Part shown: positions 5,877-9,259 of the stretch, in pieces
Position numbering within the stretch: the stretch's first letter is position 1
Layout of the letters: each line of letters opens with the position of its first letter
The notes under the pieces: model-generated
The model's input: only the letters and a program-made list of their open reading frames with translations
What the model was told of the DNA's origin: nothing
Database searches by the model: none
Position numbers and translations under genes: made by a program
Assembly (NCBI GenBank): GCA_020052115.1
Contig: JAGVPR010000138.1
Coordinates: 1 to 9,259 of the forward strand
Origin: Candidatus Eiseniibacteriota bacterium
GTDB lineage: Bacteria; Eisenbacteria; RBG-16-71-46; JAGVPR01
Reading direction: 5' to 3'
Length of the DNA stretch: 9,259 nt

Positions 5877-7340
5877 TCAGGAGGATGCCGCGTCCGGACC
5901 GCCCTCTTCGGAATCAGAGGGCCGTCCCGAGGTCATCCGCCGGTAGATGGTCCGCGAGGAGATCCCGAGCATTCGCGCCGCCCGTTCCTTGTCGTTGCCG
6001 CAGAGCTTGAGCGTGGCGGCGATGAGCTGATCCTCGGCAGCCTCGAGCGGGGTTCCCACCGCAATGTGGATCACGTGCTCGTCGGAGGAGGCCGCCCAAC
6101 CGCCCCCGGAGGAGCGAGCCTCCGGTGGGGTCGCCTCTATCGCCGGCTCCGCGCCCGTCACGAGCGCGAGCCCGCGCACATCCGCGAGAGTCAACCGCGG
6201 ACCATGGCTCAGGGCGAGCGCCCTCTGGATCGTGTTCTCCAGCTCCCGCACGTTCCCGGGCCAGGCGGCGCTTTCGAGACCCTCGATCGCCTCCGGCTCG
6301 AAACCTTCGACCGGAGTGGCGCGGATCCCCGCATGGCGGCTCAGGAAGTGCCGCGCAAGGAGCAGGATGTCCTCGCGGCGCTCGCGCAGCTGCGGGATGT
6401 GGATCTCGACCACGTTGAGCCGGTAGTAGAGGTCGCTCCGGAAGCGCTTCTCCTTGATCGCCTGCTCGATGTCGGCGTTCGTCGCCGAGATGATCCGGAC
6501 GTCCACGTGCACATCGCGCGTGGAGCCGAGGCGCTGGCACCGGCCGTCTTCGAGCACGCGCAGTAGCTTCGCCTGAAGCGACGGGGCCATCTCGCCGATC
6601 TCGTCGAGGAAGATCGATCCACCGTGCGCGGTCTCGAAGCGCCCCGGCTTCGCGGTGAGCGCGCCGGTAAAAGCGCCCCGTTCGTAGCCGAACAGCTCCG
6701 ATTCGAGCAGGTTCTCGGGAATCGCGGCACAGCTGATCTTCACGAACGGCTTCGCCGCCCGCGGCGACAGGGAGTGGATGAGATCGGCGACAACCTCCTT
6801 GCCGGTGCCGCTCTCGCCGCGGATGAGAATGGGCACGTCAGTGACCGAGATCTGGTGCACCAACTCGCGGATCTGGCGCATCGCTCGGCTGTTGCCGACG
6901 AGCCGCTCCTCCGCCTGCGCGCGAACGAGCGCGAGGAGCCGCCGGAGGTCCGCGGAGAGCGCCTGCTTCTCGATGGCTTTGCTCACCGTCTTCAGAAGAA
7001 AGGCGCGGAAGTCCTCGCGGCCCTTCTCGACGAAGTCGTAGGCGCCCTGCTTGATCGCATCCACCGCCCGCTCGACGGTGCCGTGGCCGGTGAAGAGCAC
7101 GACCTCGGTGTACGGCCACTGCGTCCGGATGCGGCGCAGCAGCTCGAATCCATCCACGCGGGGCAGCATCATGTCGGTCAGGACGAGTTCGTAGCTGTGG
7201 CCGGCGAGAAGCCCCAGGGCGGCCGCCCCGTCGCCGACGGCAGTGACCTCGTGGCCTTCGCGCTCGAGGATGCGCTCGACCGCACGGCGCATTTCGGCGT
7301 CGTCTTCGACGAGAAGGATATGGGCCGGCGATTCGCTCAT
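5877..7340 (-). CDS. NtrC-family sigma-54-dependent response regulator
   Basis: This 487-residue transcription activator has the full three-domain layout. Receiver (1-125): acidic pair Asp13-Asp14, phosphoacceptor Asp56 ('LVLTDMMLP'), Thr84 ('LFTGHGT') and Lys106. The Lys is followed by Gly ('VEKG') where a Pro is normal. The AAA+ domain (about 147-385) has Walker A 'GESGTGKE' (175-182), the sigma-54-contacting 'GAFTGA' (222-227), Walker B 'SIFLDE' (242-247), the arginine-finger region 'FRSDLYYRLNV' (300-310) and 'WPGNVRELENTIQRA' (360-374). After a Ser/Gly-rich linker (about 405-425) comes a Fis-type helix-turn-helix (434-470, 'NDKERAARMLGISSRTIYRR'). It closely resembles AtoC/ZraR-type proteins. 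All residues for ATP hydrolysis and sigma-54 contact are present. It lies 74 bases downstream of the kinase gene on the same strand, without a visible terminator between, so the two form a two-component pair. The ribosome binding site is weak (AGG at about nine bases). Confidence 0.95.
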   Translation of the reverse strand: MSESPAHILLVEDDAEMRRAVERILEREGHEVTAVGDGAAALGLLAGHSYELVLTDMMLPRVDGFELLRRIRTQWPYTEVVLFTGHGTVERAVDAIKQGAYDFVEKGREDFRAFLLKTVSKAIEKQALSADLRRLLALVRAQAEERLVGNSRAMRQIRELVHQISVTDVPILIRGESGTGKEVVADLIHSLSPRAAKPFVKISCAAIPENLLESELFGYERGAFTGALTAKPGRFETAHGGSIFLDEIGEMAPSLQAKLLRVLEDGRCQRLGSTRDVHVDVRIISATNADIEQAIKEKRFRSDLYYRLNVVEIHIPQLRERREDILLLARHFLSRHAGIRATPVEGFEPEAIEGLESAAWPGNVRELENTIQRALALSHGPRLTLADVRGLALVTGAEPAIEATPPEARSSGGGWAASSDEHVIHIAVGTPLEAAEDQLIAATLKLCGNDKERAARMLGISSRTIYRRMTSGRPSDSEEGGPDAASS

Positions 7341-7414
7341 TCGATCAGCCTACGGCGTTCATGAATGGATCCGCGGGATCTTAGCAGACCGTGCCCGGGG
7401 AGCCTTCTCGCCCG

Positions 7415-9073
7415 TCACGACGCCGGGGCGCCCACGGCCGGAGCCAGGGGGAGCGTCAGCGTGAACACCGTCCCCTTTCCCTCCTGGCTCTCGCAATCAA
7501 TGGAGCCTCCGTGTTCGGCGACGATCTGCTGGGCCAGCGGCATGCCGAGACCGGTGCCGCCACGCTTGGTGCTCCAGAACGGCTTCCACATCTTTTCAAT
7601 CCGTTCCGCGCTCATGCCCTGTCCGGTGTCGCGGATGCGGCAGACGATGTTCCCGTTCAGGGCGCGCGTGCTCACGGTGAGCGTGCCGCCTTCGGGCATC
7701 GCCTCGATGGCGTTTCTCAATAGATTTAGAAGCGCCTGCCAGAGCTGATCGGCGTCCGCGCGCATCTCGGGGAGCTCTTCCCCGAGATCGAGCTGGAGCC
7801 GGATCTTCTGCTGCTCGAAGGCCGGCGTGAGAAACGGCACGTGTTCTTCGAGGAGGTGGTTCAGCGAGAGATCGCGGAGCCGCACCGAGGGAAGCCGCGC
7901 GAAGCGCAGATAGTCCTCGATGACGCGCTGCACGCGGCCCAGTTCGTTCTCGATCGAGCGGAGCAGTCCGAGGCTCTCCTGGGAGTTCGACTGGCGGCCG
8001 GCCTTGATGTCCTGCAGCTCGTCGCGCAGAAGGTCGAGGTTGAGGCTCACCGATCCGATCGGGTTGCGGATCTCGTGCGCGAGCTTCGCCGACATCGTGC
8101 CGATGAGCGCGAGCCGCTCCGCCTGGAGGTTCGCTTCCTGGATGCGGCGCCTCTCGGTCAGGTCGCGCATCACCGCCCAGGCGCCCTGAGGGCGCCCGTC
8201 GGGATCGCGCACTGTTGTGAAGTTCGCGTCCACCCAGACGCGACGTCCGTTCTTCGCGATGCGCTGCGTCTCGGCGAGACGCGCCTGCCCCGCGGCGCCG
8301 AGCGCGGCCATCAGCTTCTCGATCTCGCCGCTCGCCAGGATCTCCTCCGGGACGAGCAGATCAATCGAGAGGCCGATGATCTCGCCGGGCTGGTAGCCGA
8401 AAATGAGCGCCGCGCCGCGATTCCAGCTCCGGACGATCCGGTCGGCATCGAAGAAGATGATCGCGTCGGCCGACTCCTCGAGAACGCTCTCGAGGCGGCG
8501 CTCGGCGCGAACACGGTCCTCGGTCATCTGCTGCGAGCAGAGAGCGCAGAACGTCTGCCCGTAGGCCGCGACGATCCGATGGAACACATCGTCGAGGGCG
8601 CGCTCCACCTGGACGAGCTCATCGCCCTCGTAATGCGGTACGACGAGCTGCCCGATCACCTCTCGGCCGCGGAGCAGCGCGGTCACCGTCTCCGTCTCCG
8701 TGAAGCCCTGGCGCATGCGGAAAGCGGCGAGCCGGGAAACGTAGCGAACGATTTCACCCTGGCCGGCGCGGACGTCCGAAGTGCTGCCGCGGACGGCCCG
8801 CATCTGGACGTGCACCCCGGCTTCCGGCTGGATCACGCGGAGCGGGGTACAGGCCGCCGGATCCGATCCGCTCGGCGCCGGCTCGTGGGGCCCCGGCAGA
8901 CTCGAGCGAAGGGCCGATCGCACGCAGCCCAACGCTTCGACGGCGTAGGCCCGCAGCTCCTCGATCCCGCGGTCCGCGTAGTGATGGCTCGTCGTCGCCT
9001 GGACGGCCCTGCTCCAGGCTTCCAGGACTTCGTCCTCGTGCTCGGCGAGGAAGGCTGTCAGGGGTGTGGACAC
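7415..9073 (-). CDS. Soluble PAS histidine kinase with RsbRD-like N-terminal domain
   Basis: The 552-residue sensor kinase has no transmembrane helix. Residues 1 to about 180 look like an RsbRD-type N-terminal helical domain ('LTAFLAEHEDEVLEAWSRAV' at the start), with 'FCALC' (Cys176, Cys179) near its end. A short coiled linker leads to a PAS domain with PAC tail (about 192-308: 'ESADAIIFFDADRIVRSWNR', 'IFGYQPGEIIG', 'WAVMRDLTERRR'). The HisKA phosphoacceptor is His333 ('KLAHEIRNPIGSVSLNLDLL'). The ATPase domain has an N box 'LLNLLRNAIEAMP' (448-460), G1 'DTGQGM' (482-487), an F box around 'KPFWSTK' and G2 'GTGLGM' (506-511). It is an NtrB/AtoS-type kinase and the likely partner of the NtrC-type regulator 74 bases downstream. 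The GTG at 9073 is preferred because GGGAG lies eight bases upstream. The longer frame from the GTG at 9160 overlaps a promoter -10 box and adds 29 residues that look unstructured. The signal sensed is unknown. Confidence 0.93.
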   Translation of the reverse strand: MSTPLTAFLAEHEDEVLEAWSRAVQATTSHHYADRGIEELRAYAVEALGCVRSALRSSLPGPHEPAPSGSDPAACTPLRVIQPEAGVHVQMRAVRGSTSDVRAGQGEIVRYVSRLAAFRMRQGFTETETVTALLRGREVIGQLVVPHYEGDELVQVERALDDVFHRIVAAYGQTFCALCSQQMTEDRVRAERRLESVLEESADAIIFFDADRIVRSWNRGAALIFGYQPGEIIGLSIDLLVPEEILASGEIEKLMAALGAAGQARLAETQRIAKNGRRVWVDANFTTVRDPDGRPQGAWAVMRDLTERRRIQEANLQAERLALIGTMSAKLAHEIRNPIGSVSLNLDLLRDELQDIKAGRQSNSQESLGLLRSIENELGRVQRVIEDYLRFARLPSVRLRDLSLNHLLEEHVPFLTPAFEQQKIRLQLDLGEELPEMRADADQLWQALLNLLRNAIEAMPEGGTLTVSTRALNGNIVCRIRDTGQGMSAERIEKMWKPFWSTKRGGTGLGMPLAQQIVAEHGGSIDCESQEGKGTVFTLTLPLAPAVGAPAS

Positions 9074-9080
9074 GGCAGTT

Positions 9081-9085
9081 GCTCC
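9081..9085 (-). promoter_or_regulatory. Shine-Dalgarno deciding the histidine kinase start
   Basis: On the minus strand GGGAG is followed by eight bases (CAACTGCC) and then GTG at 9073-9071. No other in-frame start candidate between 9160 and 9073 has a site of this quality; the TTG at 9088 has only GAGG two bases away. Confidence 0.6.
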
Positions 9086-9150
9086 CAAGACCTCGTCCGG
9101 TGCCCAGGCAACCAGGGCGGGTGGCTTGGGCGTGCTCCTCTTTTCGGCGT

Positions 9151-9181
9151 ATTGTAGCACTTTCCAACGGGTTTATGACAA
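9151..9181 (-). promoter_or_regulatory. Sigma-70-type promoter of the kinase-regulator unit
   Basis: The minus strand has TTGTCA (9181-9176, four of six to TTGACA in place, TTG intact) and TACAAT (9156-9151, one mismatch to TATAAT). TGC directly before the latter makes an extended -10. The spacer is 19 bases, longer than ideal but compensated by the extended -10. Transcription would start near 9144, about 70 bases before the preferred GTG. This is the best vegetative promoter in the window. Confidence 0.6.
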
Positions 9182-9259
9182 AGTGGCGAACCGGGGCGGG
9201 GCGGAGAGGCTCCGCAGCGGGGCGGCAGCGGGCCGGCACGAGGCTGCGCCCGGGCGGGG

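Noticed and set aside
5847..5880. Three TGTCAG copies (5847, 5867, 5875) as a direct-repeat operator or array
   Set aside because: Spacing is irregular (20 and 8 bases), the unit is only six bases and the last copy overlaps the regulator's stop codon; chance cannot be excluded.
7368..7380. GATCC-GCG-GGATC palindrome between the kinase and regulator genes
   Set aside because: Five-base arms with no T-run; too short to call a terminator or operator in GC-rich DNA.
7385..7410. GGGCACGG...TGCT between kinase and regulator genes as a sigma-54 promoter
   Set aside because: Only eight bases separate GG from GC, and the two genes look co-transcribed.
7841..9157. 438-codon plus-strand frame opposite the histidine kinase
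   Set aside because: It is the antisense shadow of a GC-rich gene whose minus strand carries all kinase motifs; its product is low-complexity Arg/Leu/Glu-rich and has no recognisable domain.
9182..9259. Possible gene at the right edge
   Set aside because: The remaining bases are very GC-rich with no supported start, stop or motif; nothing can be claimed.

Overview
The window is chromosomal DNA from a GC-rich bacterium with an outer membrane. The sign of the outer membrane is an intact stretch of the Tol-Pal envelope system. The TonB-type C-terminal protein in place of a classical TolA, a c554-like tetraheme cytochrome and an NtrC-type sigma-54 circuit suggest a deltaproteobacterium-like or FCB-type lineage (for example an Eisenbacteria/Gemmatimonadetes relative). 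No rRNA or other marker fixes the taxonomy, so that placement is inference only.

Left part, plus strand (1-3032): the 3' end of a TonB/TolA-like energy transducer, then tolB, pal and cpoB (ybgF). This is the standard tol-pal order; tolQ and tolR would lie upstream of the window. tolB most likely starts at a TTG inside the end of the tonB-like gene, and pal and cpoB each have a clear Shine-Dalgarno. A strong 13-bp GC hairpin follows cpoB. Together these products link inner membrane, peptidoglycan and outer membrane during cell division.

Middle (3033-4267): a plus-strand gene for a YbgA-type protein (DUF523 joined to DUF1722), ending at a hairpin that probably acts as a two-way terminator against the convergent cytochrome gene.

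Right part, minus strand (4268-9259): read in transcription order, a soluble PAS histidine kinase with an RsbRD-like N-terminal domain, an NtrC-family sigma-54 activator, a stand-alone receiver protein, and an exported tetraheme c-type cytochrome. The kinase has a good extended -10 promoter, which shows that the longest reading frame starts too early. The 230-base gap before the stand-alone receiver gene holds an AT-rich perfect inverted repeat (10-bp arms) about 65 bases upstream of a GG-N10-GC sigma-54-like promoter. This is the layout expected of a target of the adjacent activator. The reading offered here is that the kinase and NtrC-type regulator switch on the receiver gene through sigma-54; whether the cytochrome is part of the same regulon is open.

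No tRNA, rRNA, CRISPR array, insertion sequence or phage gene was seen. Most of the window is ordinary core-genome content; the least expected material is the regulatory region at 5721-5793 and the architecture of the kinase.
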